Below, one piece after another: positions 1-6,098 of a DNA stretch of 6,888 nucleotides. Below the pieces are notes generated by a model, which worked only from the letters and a program-made list of their open reading frames with translations, was not told where the DNA came from and did not search any database. Position numbers and translations under genes: made by a program. How positions within the stretch are numbered: the stretch's first letter is position 1; each line of letters opens with the position of its first letter. The DNA comes from DSOS01 sp035286585 (GTDB taxonomy: Bacteria; Chloroflexota; Anaerolineae; Anaerolineales; UBA4823). The stretch is taken from contig DATEDC010000237.1 in NCBI GenBank assembly GCA_035286585.1, forward strand, positions 1 through 6,888, given 5' to 3'.

Positions 1-1
1 G

Positions 2-187
2 TTCTTCGATAACATCCAGGCGGGCGTCACTTATGCCAACCGGCCTCAGGGCGCGACGACGGGCGCCTGGCCCGGCTTCCAACCCTTTGGCGGCTGGAAA
101 GGCTCCGGGTCCACAGGCAAGAACGCGGGCGGTCACTATTACCTGCCCCTGTACATGCACGAGCAGATTCAAACCCTGATCGTGTGA
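2..187 (+). CDS. Aldehyde dehydrogenase, C-terminal end (1-pyrroline-5-carboxylate dehydrogenase-like), partial
   Basis: The frame is open from the left edge and ends at TGA 185-187, giving 61 residues. It carries the C-terminal hallmark of the NAD(P)-dependent aldehyde dehydrogenase superfamily, PFGGWKGSG, about 27 to 35 residues into the fragment, preceded by GVTYANRP, which belongs to the segment lining the substrate pocket. The following AGGHYYLPLYMHEQ resembles the AGG-x-x-YL ending of 1-pyrroline-5-carboxylate dehydrogenases (RocA/PutA type), which oxidise glutamate semialdehyde to glutamate in proline and arginine breakdown. The catalytic Cys and Glu lie upstream of the window, so substrate class is an inference; another long-chain or semialdehyde dehydrogenase is possible. 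The next gene starts 3 bases after the stop, suggesting co-translation. Confidence 0.8.
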   Translation, partial: FFDNIQAGVTYANRPQGATTGAWPGFQPFGGWKGSGSTGKNAGGHYYLPLYMHEQIQTLIV

Positions 188-190
188 CCG

Positions 191-457
191 ATGCGTTGGC
201 AGGTAGGGCAGTTCTTTGCGTTTGTAGGCTTGCTGGTCGTGATTTTCTTTTTGATCACGGGCTGGGCTGGCAGCCCGGAATATATTTATCTTTGTGCGGG
301 AGCTTCCGGGCTGCTGTTCGGCGGCTACTTAATGTGGCTGGGGAGAAATCTACCTCAACCTGCTGAACGTTTTCGCCTTCTGCGCGGCGTGCGGAGGCGC
401 CGCGAGGCGCGGAGACAAGCCCGCGGGCGACGCAAAGAGGGCGGGCCAGAGGGGTGA
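191..457 (+). CDS. Small two-helix membrane protein with arginine-rich tail, function unknown
   Basis: This 88-residue protein is not one I recognise by function. Residues about 6-25 and 32-51 are hydrophobic and form two probable membrane helices joined by a short loop. The remainder from about residue 52 is a highly basic, probably cytoplasmic tail (RRRREARRQARGRRK) ending in GGPEG. The ATG is 3 bases after the dehydrogenase stop and has no clear Shine-Dalgarno sequence, which fits translation coupled to the upstream gene. An overlapping frame (184-366) was considered and discarded because it lacks this coherent helix-loop-helix pattern. The tail is encoded by repetitive GC-rich DNA, so the ancestral protein may have ended near residue 60. 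Gene reality is fairly likely; role unknown. Confidence 0.65.
   Translation: MRWQVGQFFAFVGLLVVIFFLITGWAGSPEYIYLCAGASGLLFGGYLMWLGRNLPQPAERFRLLRGVRRRREARRQARGRRKEGGPEG
383..413 (+). repeat. Short GC-rich tandem/inverted repeat inside the end of the small membrane gene
   Basis: The heptamer GAGGCGC occurs at 394-400 and again at 404-410, a spacing of 10 bases, within a run of similar purine/GC units. The same stretch contains an inverted repeat: CGCGGCG at 383-389 can pair with CGCCGCG at 398-404 around an 8-base loop. No T tract follows, so it is not an intrinsic terminator. It encodes the arginine-rich tail of the surrounding gene. It could be a copy of a dispersed low-complexity repeat, but that cannot be judged from one copy. 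Confidence 0.45.
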
Positions 458-458
458 T

Positions 459-487
459 TTGCCAGCAGGTAGTCGATTGAATATTGC
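459..487 (+). promoter_or_regulatory. Possible weak sigma70-type promoter before the CoA-transferase genes
   Basis: The 63-base gap before the CoA-transferase pair is the longest non-coding gap on the + strand apart from the region behind the permease. It contains TTGCCA at 459-464 (5 of 6 matches to the -35 consensus), then 17 bases, then TATTGC at 482-487 (3 of 6 matches to the -10 consensus). The -10 match is poor and promoter consensus in this lineage is not known to me, so this is only a candidate. Confidence 0.2.
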
Positions 488-520
488 ATCGGATGAGAAT
501 GGCAAGAAATAAAGGCGCTT

Positions 521-1423
521 ATGAGCAAAATCGTCTCATTATATGAAGCTATCCGTCGTTACGTGTGCGACGGCGACAGCGTGTACGCTGCCGGGTTCAC
601 CCACCTGATCCCCTTCGCAGCCGGACACGAGATCATCCGCCAGGGGCGCAAGGACCTGGTGCTGGCCCGCGCTACCCCTGACCTGATCTACGATCAGATT
701 GTGGCGGCCGGCTGCGCGCGAAAAGTGATCTTCTCTTACATGGGCAACCCGGGGGTGGGCTCGCTGCGCTTCGTGCGGGCGGAGCTCGAGGCTGGCAAGC
801 TGGAATGGGAGGAGTACTCCCATTTCGGCATGATCTCGCGCCTGCAAGCCGGGGCCACCGGGCTGCCTTTCATGCCGATGAACCCCACTGCCGCAGGAGA
901 TCTGGAGCAGGCCAATCCGAACTACCGGACGGTCACCGACCCGTATTCGGGGCGGCAGGTCGTGGTGGTGCCGGCGCTCAACCCGGACGTCGCCATTGTG
1001 CACGTCCAGCGAGCGGACGCCGAAGGGAACGCCCACATCTGGGGCATCATCGGGGAGCAGAAAGAAGCCGCCTTTGCCGCCAGCCGGGTGATACTGACCG
1101 CTGAAGAGATCGTCCCCGAGGAGATCATCCGCTCGGACCCCAACCGCACGTTGATACCGGGTTTTATCGTGGACGCAGTTTGTCACGTGCCCTACTGCGC
1201 CCATCCATCCTACACTCAGGGATATTACGACCGCGACAACACTTTCTACCTGGAATGGGATGAGATCAGCAAGAGCCGCGAAGCTGTGCAGGCTTACCTG
1301 GACGAATGGGTTTACGGCGTAAAAGACCGGGCGGAATACTGGGAGAAGCTGGGCGCAGAGGTGCGCGAGCGATTGAAAGTGGGCAGCCGACCGAGCGCGG
1401 TCGTGGATTACGGGCAGTATTAA
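521..1423 (+). CDS. CoA-transferase class I, subunit alpha (glutaconate CoA-transferase A-like)
   Basis: This 300-residue protein is the alpha half of a heteromeric class I CoA-transferase, which moves CoA from an acyl-CoA donor to a carboxylic acid in the cytoplasm. Family features seen are GDSVYAAGFTH at residues 18-28 (the glycine-containing loop near the CoA site), the conserved HFGMISRLQAGATGLPFMPM block at 101-120, and NPDVAIVHVQRADAEGN at 154-170. Its length of about 300 residues matches the GctA group rather than the shorter ScoA/AtoD group. The start is supported by AAAGG at 511-515, 5 bases before the ATG. The beta subunit follows 27 bases downstream. The substrate cannot be read from sequence; glutaconate, other dicarboxylates or short acyl acids are possible. 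IpdA, the alpha chain of the steroid-ring hydrolase, is a distant relative but is less likely given the beta partner's active site. Confidence 0.88.
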   Translation: MSKIVSLYEAIRRYVCDGDSVYAAGFTHLIPFAAGHEIIRQGRKDLVLARATPDLIYDQIVAAGCARKVIFSYMGNPGVGSLRFVRAELEAGKLEWEEYSHFGMISRLQAGATGLPFMPMNPTAAGDLEQANPNYRTVTDPYSGRQVVVVPALNPDVAIVHVQRADAEGNAHIWGIIGEQKEAAFAASRVILTAEEIVPEEIIRSDPNRTLIPGFIVDAVCHVPYCAHPSYTQGYYDRDNTFYLEWDEISKSREAVQAYLDEWVYGVKDRAEYWEKLGAEVRERLKVGSRPSAVVDYGQY

Positions 1424-1450
1424 CCACAGCATCACGGGCAGGCGAATCAA

Positions 1451-2224
1451 ATGAGCCATACATCTGCTTATACCTCTTCAGAGCTGCTGACCATCAACGC
1501 CGCCAGGCTGCTGCGGGACGGTGACGTGGTATTTGTGGGCGTCGGGCTGCCCAACCTGGCTTGCAACCTGGCGCGCCGGACACACGCCCCAAACCTGCTG
1601 ATGATTTACGAGGCAGGCGTCATCGGAGCTCAACCGAGGCGCCTGCCGCTCTCGATCGGCGATCCCACATTGGTGAGCGGGGCGCTGGCGGTGTGCAGCA
1701 TGTACGATATTTTTGCCTTCTATTTACAGCGCGGCAACGTGGATGTGGGTTTCCTCGGCGGCGCTCAAATCGATCGCTTTGGCAACATTAACGCCACGGT
1801 GATTGGCGATTATCAGCGCCCGAAAGTGCGCCTGCCCGGGTCGGGCGGCTCGATGGAGATCTCCGCCTGGGCGACCCGTTGTTATATCCTGACGCCGCAT
1901 CAAAAACGGCGCTTCCCGGAAAAGGTGGATTTCCGCACCTCAGCAGGATTTCTCAACGGATGGGCAGAACGGGAAGCTGCGCAACTGCGCGGAGACGGGC
2001 CGCAGGCAATCGTCACCGATCTGGGGATCCTGGAGCCGGACGAGAATGGAGAGCTGGTGCTGACCGCGCTGCACCCGGGGGCAACGGTCGAGCAGGCGCG
2101 CCTCAACACCGGCTGGGAGCTGAAGTGCGCAGATACACTCAGATTCACACAAGAACCCAGCGAAGAAGAGCTGCAAATCCTGCGAGTTGAGCTCGATCCG
2201 GAAGGCATCTACCTGAAAAGCTGA
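1451..2224 (+). CDS. CoA-transferase class I, subunit beta (glutaconate CoA-transferase B-like), catalytic subunit
   Basis: This 257-residue protein is the catalytic beta subunit matching the alpha chain just upstream. The motif LLMIYEAGVIGAQP places a glutamate at residue 54, the same position as the catalytic Glu54 known in the beta chain of Acidaminococcus glutaconate CoA-transferase, where it forms the glutamyl-CoA thioester. Other conserved blocks are FLGGAQIDRFGNINATVIGD (101-120), the glycine-rich RLPGSGGSMEI (127-137), VTDLGIL (188-194) and LHPGATVEQARLNTGWEL (207-224), with the family-style ending DPEGIYL. A weak Shine-Dalgarno (AGGCG, 1440-1444) lies 6 bases before the ATG. The retained glutamate favours a true transferase over an IpdB-like hydrolase, which lacks it. 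Substrate is unknown; the neighbouring dehydrogenase and permease suggest organic or amino acid catabolism, by inference only. Confidence 0.88.
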   Translation: MSHTSAYTSSELLTINAARLLRDGDVVFVGVGLPNLACNLARRTHAPNLLMIYEAGVIGAQPRRLPLSIGDPTLVSGALAVCSMYDIFAFYLQRGNVDVGFLGGAQIDRFGNINATVIGDYQRPKVRLPGSGGSMEISAWATRCYILTPHQKRRFPEKVDFRTSAGFLNGWAEREAAQLRGDGPQAIVTDLGILEPDENGELVLTALHPGATVEQARLNTGWELKCADTLRFTQEPSEEELQILRVELDPEGIYLKS

Positions 2225-2267
2225 ATCAACACCCAATCTGACGCCTTCACCTCAATCCGATGAACAT

Positions 2268-2272
2268 GGAAG
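2268..2272 (+). promoter_or_regulatory. Ribosome binding site favouring the ATG at 2278
   Basis: GGAAG at 2268-2272 lies 5 bases before the ATG at 2278. The two upstream in-frame ATGs at 2260 and 2266 have no purine-rich Shine-Dalgarno sequence in front of them. This makes 2278 the better start for the protease. Confidence 0.5.
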
Positions 2273-2277
2273 CTCCA

Positions 2278-3192
2278 ATGAAGGGCATACGCACAGTTCT
2301 AGCCAGGATTTTCATTGCGCCTGGCGAGCGGCGCTTACGCAGCGGCTGGCGCCTGGTGTTGCACTTTCTCCTGGGTGCGATTCTCGTGGTGTTACTGGGA
2401 GTTCTGTCCAGCGCGGGGCTCTCCCTGATACCCGAAGAGAGACGTTCCAGCATGCTCATCCTGGCGGGTTCGCAGGCGATCGCATTTCTGGCATTCACAC
2501 TATCTGTGGTAATAGCCCGCCGATTCTTTGACCGGCGATCTTTCGCCAGCCTGGGCTTGCGATGGAACGAGCATGCGTTAAGAGATATACTGATGGGCTT
2601 TTTTATCCCAGGATTGATGATGGGTTCGATCTACCTGATCGAGTGGGGAGCAGGCTGGCTAGAATTCGAAGGTTACGCCTGGCAGTTTGAGCCCCTCTCT
2701 GGAGTTATGATCGAGATTTTTATCATCTTGGGGGCATTCATAGTGGTGAGCTGGTATGAGGAGCTGCTCAGCCGTGGCTACTGGTTACAGAACCTGAGCG
2801 AAGGGCTCAACCTGTTTTGGGGAGTGCTGATCTCATCGCTCCTGTTTGCGCTTCTGCATCTTGAGAACCCGCACATGTCTGCATATGCGGGGTTGGGATT
2901 GTTCGCGGCAGGCATATTCCTGGCTTATGCACGCGTGCGCACGGGCCAGTTGTGGCTGGCGATGGGGCTGCACACGGGGTGGAATTTCTTTGAAGGCACG
3001 GTTTTTGGATTCAGCGTGAGCGGTCTGGAGAACCCTTCGACATTGATAGTCCAATCCGCGGCAGGCCCGGAGCTGTTGACCGGCGGGGCGTTTGGCCCGG
3101 AAGCCGGTCTGGTGCTCCTTCCAGCCCTGCTGCTGGGCACGGTTTTGATCTACGGGTACACAAAGAGCCGCAAGATTATAAAACCGGTATGA
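2278..3192 (+). CDS. CPBP (Abi) family intramembrane glutamic-type protease
   Basis: The protein (304 residues from ATG 2278; 310 from ATG 2260) is a polytopic membrane protein of the CPBP family, related to Rce1 CAAX prenyl proteases and bacterial Abi proteins. All three family motifs are visible: EELLSRG with Glu161, Glu162 and Arg166; FALLH with His194; and HTGWNF with His232 and Asn236. These residues form the catalytic site in the family, so the enzyme looks intact. Several hydrophobic helices flank them, including about residues 29-49, 62-80, 105-122, 144-158, 179-193, 203-218 and 277-294. The short amphipathic N-terminus (MKGIRTVLARIF) precedes the first helix. Its natural substrate is unknown; family members process prenylated or bacteriocin-type peptides or act in membrane protein handling. 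The stop overlaps the start of the permease gene (ATGA), indicating coupled translation. No bacteriocin precursor is visible nearby. Confidence 0.88.
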   Translation: MKGIRTVLARIFIAPGERRLRSGWRLVLHFLLGAILVVLLGVLSSAGLSLIPEERRSSMLILAGSQAIAFLAFTLSVVIARRFFDRRSFASLGLRWNEHALRDILMGFFIPGLMMGSIYLIEWGAGWLEFEGYAWQFEPLSGVMIEIFIILGAFIVVSWYEELLSRGYWLQNLSEGLNLFWGVLISSLLFALLHLENPHMSAYAGLGLFAAGIFLAYARVRTGQLWLAMGLHTGWNFFEGTVFGFSVSGLENPSTLIVQSAAGPELLTGGAFGPEAGLVLLPALLLGTVLIYGYTKSRKIIKPV

Positions 3193-4718
3193 ATTTTACA
3201 CTTGCACTGACGCCGATTGGCCTGATCTTGATCTTGATGGTGGGTCTGCGCTGGAGCGCGGCGAAAGCCGGCGCGGCGGGCTACCTGGCAGCCCTGGGAG
3301 TAGCGGTGACATTCTTTGGCGCCGGGCGTGATTTGCTGGGATATGCGCATGTCAAAGCCTTGCTGCTCGCCATTGATGTGCTCCTCGTTATCTGGGCTGC
3401 TTTTTTGCACTACCGGGTTGCCGATGAAGCAGGCGCCATCCGGACGATTGGCGAGGCGTTGCCACACCTGACAACCGACATGGGCATGCAGGCATTGATC
3501 ATTGGGTGGGTGTTCGCCTCTTTCCTGCAGGGCGTGGGGGGATTTGGAGTGCCGGTTGCGGTGATTGCCCCTCTGCTGGTCAGCCTGGGTTTTAAACCTC
3601 TGGCGGCGGTGGTTATCCCTTCTATCGGGCACGGCTGGGCGGTCACTTTCGGGTCGCTGGGCTCCTCTTTTCAAGCCTTACAGGCTTCTACCGGTCTGAC
3701 GGCCGCCCAACTGGCGCCCGCCTCAGGGATATTTCTGGGACTATCCGGACTGCTGGTCGGGTGGATGGTGGCGCACGCCGCCGCGGGGTGGTCGGCTGTA
3801 CGCCGTTTGACCTTGCAGGTTTTGATCCTGGGAGTGGTGATGGGCGCGGCTCAATATCTAGTCGCCGTGGCGGGGCTGTGGAACCTCGCTGCGTTCGCCG
3901 GAGGCCTGGCAGGCCTGGTGGTCGGTTTTCCGCTGGCGAGGGGAATCCAAGGCGTGCCTCAAGATAATGGCGTACTGGACATACGGGCTTTGCTGGTTGC
4001 GCTGACGGGCTACGCTTTACTGGTGCTCGTCATCCTTGGCGTCCAGCTCATCCCCGCGGTGAAGGATTTCCTGAGCCAGGTCGTGATCCAGCTCGACTTT
4101 CCGGAAGTGAAAACCTCCCTCGGTTTTACCACGCCAGCCGGAGCGGGTCGCAGGATCGTACTTTTCGGCCACACAGGGACAGTATTGGTGTACGCTTCCG
4201 GGCTGGCGTATCTGGTCTATCGCCGGGCTGGCCTGTACGCCACGGGCTCGGTAAAGCGCATCCTGAATGGGACTTTACGCCGGGTGCTCGCCTCGAGTGT
4301 CAGCATCATCTCTATGGTGACGATGGCTGTGATTATGGAGCACGCCGGGATGACCGATACCCTGGCGCGCGGCCTGGCCAGCGGCATGGGTTCCCTTTTC
4401 CCCTTCATGGCTCCCTGGATCGGAGCTTTGGGAGCCTTTATGACCGGCAGCAATACCAACTCGAATGTGGTCTTCGGAGCGCTTCAACTGCACACTGCCG
4501 AGTTTCTGGGATACAGCGCGGCGATCATCCTCGCCGGGCAAACCGCCGGGGCGGCGCTCGCTTCGCTGATGGCGCCTACCAAGGTGGTCGTCGGCGCCAG
4601 CACCGCCGGCATGGCAGGGCGAGAGGGTGAAGTGATGCGTAAACTATCCCTTTATACAGGCCTATTGGTCCTGCTGATCAGCCTGCTGACGATTGGCGGC
4701 GTCTGGCTGGAGCGCTGA
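3189..4718 (+). CDS. lctP: L-lactate permease family transporter (LctP/LldP-like)
   Basis: This 509-residue, highly hydrophobic protein belongs to the LctP family of proton-coupled lactate/glycolate importers in the cytoplasmic membrane. Family signatures are QGVGGFGVPVAV at residues 114-125, GHGWAVTFGSLGSSF at 147-161, FMTGSNTNSNVVFG at 417-430 and MAPTKVVVGASTAG at 461-474; many membrane helices run between them. It is somewhat shorter than E. coli LldP (about 550 residues), but the C-terminal helix (about 486-506) is present, so it looks complete. Its ATG overlaps the preceding protease stop by 4 bases and there is no strong Shine-Dalgarno, which implies translational coupling. Lactate and glycolate are the family substrates, but no lactate dehydrogenase or lut genes are in the window, so the precise 2-hydroxy acid is uncertain. 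The frame after its TGA remains open for 66 more codons. Confidence 0.92.
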   Translation: MNFTLALTPIGLILILMVGLRWSAAKAGAAGYLAALGVAVTFFGAGRDLLGYAHVKALLLAIDVLLVIWAAFLHYRVADEAGAIRTIGEALPHLTTDMGMQALIIGWVFASFLQGVGGFGVPVAVIAPLLVSLGFKPLAAVVIPSIGHGWAVTFGSLGSSFQALQASTGLTAAQLAPASGIFLGLSGLLVGWMVAHAAAGWSAVRRLTLQVLILGVVMGAAQYLVAVAGLWNLAAFAGGLAGLVVGFPLARGIQGVPQDNGVLDIRALLVALTGYALLVLVILGVQLIPAVKDFLSQVVIQLDFPEVKTSLGFTTPAGAGRRIVLFGHTGTVLVYASGLAYLVYRRAGLYATGSVKRILNGTLRRVLASSVSIISMVTMAVIMEHAGMTDTLARGLASGMGSLFPFMAPWIGALGAFMTGSNTNSNVVFGALQLHTAEFLGYSAAIILAGQTAGAALASLMAPTKVVVGASTAGMAGREGEVMRKLSLYTGLLVLLISLLTIGGVWLER

Positions 4719-4722
4719 TCGG
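4674..4722 (+). other. Imperfect hairpin spanning the permease stop codon
   Basis: The arms 4674-4682 and 4714-4722 are complementary over 9 pairs, eight Watson-Crick and one G-U; the core GATCAGC/GCTGATC is a perfect inverted repeat. A second short stem (GACG 4688-4691 with CGTC 4700-4703) can form inside. The 3' arm contains the permease TGA and the first bases of a GGGAG Shine-Dalgarno-like sequence (4721-4725). The downstream homopolymer is A9, not T, so it does not look like an intrinsic terminator on either strand. It may mask ribosome entry for the next small ORF, by inference. Confidence 0.35.
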
Positions 4723-4748
4723 GAGAAAAAAAAACAATACGCGCACCC

Positions 4749-4919
4749 TTGCAGTGGTTGAAAAAGCATGGGTATGAAGCCCACCTGATGGCGTTTTGTC
4801 TGATGACATTGCCGCCAGTCTTGCTGTATTATTCTGTCCGGCGAGACCTGGATAGCATGACCTGGGGGCTGTTGGGCGTGGTGATCCTGGGGAATTTGAT
4901 CGCTTTGTGGGTGAAATAG
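4749..4919 (+). CDS. Small two-helix membrane protein between permease and galactokinase, non-ATG start
   Basis: An open frame ends at TAG 4917-4919 and encodes QWLKKHGYEAHLMAF, then a hydrophobic helix, a charged YYSVRRDLDS loop and a second helix (WGLLGVVILGNLIALWV). The pattern of two helices with a short basic N-terminus looks like a genuine small membrane protein, though I do not recognise its function. No ATG stands at the natural N-terminus. The options are TTG at 4749 (56 residues, used here), TTG at 4758, an internal ATG at 4788 that would remove the N-terminus, or ATA at 4737 (60 residues), which sits 11 bases after GGAG at 4722-4725. The frame is the same as that of the permease and is separated from it by TGA 4716-4718. 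It ends 9 bases before galK. It could be a gene that has lost its start. Confidence 0.55.
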   Translation: MQWLKKHGYEAHLMAFCLMTLPPVLLYYSVRRDLDSMTWGLLGVVILGNLIALWVK

Positions 4920-4928
4920 CTATAAAGC

Positions 4929-6098
4929 ATGGAACTCGAAACCGTATTTGCCGAGCGAACAGAGCTGAAACCCATCTACCTGGGGCGAGCGCCCGGCAGG
5001 GTGAACTTACTGGGTGAACACGTGGATTACAACGATGGGATCGTTCTGCCGATGTCGCTGGAGCAAGAAGTGAAGCTGGCTGCAGCCCCTGGAATGGCGG
5101 GGATAACGGTTCTGTTTGCGCTCGACCTGGACGAGCAGGTTTCGTTCCGACTGGCAGATGTGGATGCCAGGCTGGATACAGATGGCAGGCCGCTGCCAGG
5201 TTGGGCGCTGTACCCGGCAGGCGTCGCCTGGGCCCTCCGGCAGGCCGGGCTGGAGCTCGCCAGTATGTCAGTTGCCTATACCTCCGATATACCCATCGGC
5301 GCAGGTCTGAGCTCCTCTGCGGCGGTTGAGGTGGGTTTTGCCGTGCTCTGGCAAGCAGCGGGCGGGTGGAGAATCGATCCATTGGAACTGGCGCGCCTGT
5401 GCCAGAGAGCTGAGAATGAATATGTCGGCGTCGCCTGCGGCTTGATGGACCAGTTTGCCAGCGCCTGCGGTGTGGAGGGTCATACGCTGTACTTCGATAC
5501 CCGCAGCCTTGCATGGCGGGCAGTGCCCCTGCCGGCAGGTTATGCCATCGTTATCGCCGATTCAGGCGTGCGCAGGAGCCTATCCAGTTCGGCGTATAAT
5601 GAAAGAAGAGCGAGCTGCGAGAAAGCTGTAGAAATACTCAAGCAGCATCTCCCCCATATCAGCGCGCTGCGAGACATATCGCCGATTGAGTTTGCAGCCT
5701 ATAGAGATTTTCTGCCAGCGGTCATCAGGCGCCGAGCAGAGCACGTAGTCAAGGAGATCGCCCGAGTCGAAACTGCAGCCAGCGCGCTGGGCCGCGCGGA
5801 CGCCCAGGCATTCGGGGCGTTAATGTTCTCCAGCCACGCAAGCCTGCGGGACTTGTACGAGGTGAGCACGCCGGAGCTGGACGCCCTGGTGGAAATTGCC
5901 CGCCGTCTCCCGGGCTGCCTGGGAGCCAGGCTGACCGGCGCTGGGTTTGGGGGTTGTACGGTGAACCTGGTGGAAGAGGCAGAGGTGGGGAGATTTGTGA
6001 GCGAATTGCAGAGCAAATACCAGGCGCAAACCGGACGAATGGCGCAGGTGTATCCCACCCAGGCCGGGCGCGGGGCTTCTGCTAAAAAGGTATCTTAG
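4929..6098 (+). CDS. galK: Galactokinase
   Basis: This 389-residue GHMP-family kinase phosphorylates alpha-D-galactose at C1 with ATP, the first committed step of the Leloir pathway in the cytoplasm. The galactokinase signature APGRVNLLGEHVDYNDG spans residues 21-37, with Arg24 and the sugar-binding Glu30, His31 and Asp33. The ATP-binding loop IPIGAGLSSSAA is at 121-132. The catalytic aspartate is Asp174 in CGLMDQFAS. The C-terminal motifs are SSHASLRDLYEVSTPELD (301-318) and GARLTGAGFGGC (332-343). Length matches the family and no key residue is missing. The ATG is 9 bases after the preceding small ORF; a weak GGGTGA lies about 14 bases upstream, so translation may depend on coupling. galT and galE are not in the window. 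Related kinases such as N-acetylgalactosamine kinase cannot be entirely excluded. Confidence 0.95.
   Translation: MELETVFAERTELKPIYLGRAPGRVNLLGEHVDYNDGIVLPMSLEQEVKLAAAPGMAGITVLFALDLDEQVSFRLADVDARLDTDGRPLPGWALYPAGVAWALRQAGLELASMSVAYTSDIPIGAGLSSSAAVEVGFAVLWQAAGGWRIDPLELARLCQRAENEYVGVACGLMDQFASACGVEGHTLYFDTRSLAWRAVPLPAGYAIVIADSGVRRSLSSSAYNERRASCEKAVEILKQHLPHISALRDISPIEFAAYRDFLPAVIRRRAEHVVKEIARVETAASALGRADAQAFGALMFSSHASLRDLYEVSTPELDALVEIARRLPGCLGARLTGAGFGGCTVNLVEEAEVGRFVSELQSKYQAQTGRMAQVYPTQAGRGASAKKVS

Noticed and set aside
539..1459. A 306-codon open frame on the - strand, opposite the CoA-transferase alpha gene
   Set aside because: It mirrors the coding strand of a clear enzyme gene, its translation is rich in His, Arg and Val without any recognisable domain or helix pattern, and such antisense frames are common in GC-rich genes.
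521..2224. IpdAB-type cholesterol ring hydrolase
   Set aside because: The beta subunit keeps the catalytic glutamate at residue 54, which IpdB lacks, and no other steroid degradation gene is nearby.
3150..3674. A 174-codon - strand frame opposite the start of the permease
   Set aside because: The translation is dominated by Gln, Arg, His and Asn, typical of the reverse of hydrophobic membrane-protein codons.
4674..4734. Intrinsic terminator after the permease
   Set aside because: The hairpin is followed by A9 rather than T residues on the + strand, and for - strand transcription the T run would precede the hairpin, so neither direction fits.
4678..5514. A 278-codon open frame on the - strand across the permease end, small ORF and galK start
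   Set aside because: The translation is low-complexity Pro/Arg/Ser sequence with no motifs, and it crosses three + strand genes; it is a shadow of GC-rich coding DNA.
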